Positions 63,861 through 64,000 of a stretch of DNA of 64,000 nt are shown here, one piece after another; within the stretch, counting starts at the first letter, position 1, and each line of letters begins with the position of its first letter. The translations under genes and the position numbers were made by a program. The stretch comes from Taishania sp. (GTDB lineage Bacteria > Bacteroidota > Bacteroidia > Flavobacteriales_D > Crocinitomicaceae). The DNA is taken from the NCBI GenBank assembly GCA_030150045.1, contig JASLGM010000031.1, forward strand, positions 5,438-69,437. Reading direction: 5' to 3'. Under the pieces are notes generated by a model. The model was not told the DNA's origin. It was given only the letters and a program-made list of their open reading frames with translations, and ran no database searches.

Positions 63861-64000
63861 TGGACTGTCTATCTTTATTGTGACAAATTTTATTAGCCCG
63901 ATTTTATTATCTTAATAGTATGGCAAAACAGTATGACAACGATTTTAAAGTAATGATTGTAGAATTACTTAAATCAGGTAGAACAGTAAAAGAACTTAGT
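63861..64000 (+). mobile_element. left end of an IS3-type insertion sequence (continues past window)
   Basis: Begins with TGGACTGTCTATC, a TG start typical of IS3-family terminal inverted repeats, about 60 bases before an orfA-like gene. The right end lies outside the window, so the inverted repeat and target duplication cannot be checked here. Confidence 0.55.
63920..64000 (+). CDS. IS3-family transposase orfA, N-terminal part (cut by window end)
   Basis: Only 27 codons are present: MAKQYDNDFKVMIVELLKSG then RTVKELS, open to the end of the window. The pattern (short basic start, then a helix and RTVKELS) is that of the helix-turn-helix N-terminus of IS3/IS150-type OrfA proteins. The rest would be outside the window, including any frameshift to orfB. 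The call is based on a short segment. Confidence 0.7.
   Translation, partial: MAKQYDNDFKVMIVELLKSGRTVKELS

Overview
The window looks like an ordinary chromosomal stretch of an AT-rich member of the Bacteroidota, most likely order Flavobacteriales (possibly a Crocinitomicaceae/Fluviicola-like genome; that finer placement is inference). The signs are type IX secretion cargo of both C-terminal types with a PorP/SprF protein, DUF4270 and IPExxxVDY family proteins, a lone GT5-type glycogen synthase domain beside panC, almost no Shine-Dalgarno sequences, and promoters of the Bacteroidota TTG / TAnnTTTG kind.

Layout. 1-2.2 kb: 3' part of a YyaL/DUF255-type protein and a small exported protein. 2.2-7.6 kb, minus strand: an SDR epimerase, an alkyltransferase-like protein, glmS, a DUF4270 lipoprotein and a GT5 domain. 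7.7-10.5 kb, plus strand: panC, panD, a UPF0104 membrane protein and the heptose-1-phosphate adenylyltransferase. 10.5-24.5 kb, almost all minus strand: gpmI, an orphan histidine kinase, two amidohydrolase-like exported proteins, a lipoprotein, a serine hydrolase, lipB, a sugar-phosphate isomerase, folA, a CapA-like protein and thyA. 25-34.1 kb, minus strand: two related histidine kinases, one response regulator, a rhodanese, a ferredoxin-NADP reductase and a polysaccharide block (flippase, chain-length protein, ligase/polymerase). 34.5-38 kb: initiator tRNA, then era, der and ppx. 38-47.9 kb: a large outer-membrane beta-barrel protein, a type A T9SS cargo, hemJ, and two tandem membrane glycosyltransferase paralogues. 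48-55.7 kb, plus strand: a crotonase, a second flippase, dut, a sugar nucleotidyltransferase, a TPR lipoprotein, a DUF4292 lipoprotein and an EnvC-like protein. 56-64 kb: a 48-residue membrane protein, an IPExxxVDY protein, pyk, a type B T9SS cargo with its PorP/SprF partner, gcvP, and the left end of an IS3-type insertion sequence.

The genes are mainly housekeeping, cell-envelope and polysaccharide functions; no phage, CRISPR array or defence island is visible. The least explained content is intergenic. One repeat family of about 160 bp has four copies (34.3, 41.7, 55.7 and 63.7 kb). A second family of about 110 bp has two clear copies and one diverged copy (37.95, 41.95 and 56.0 kb). In the second family the core is conserved, while the two hairpin arms differ in sequence but keep their pairing. 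Twice the two families sit side by side in the same orientation, and the IS element begins four bases past the end of one copy. This is the best candidate here for an undescribed system of structured or mobile elements.
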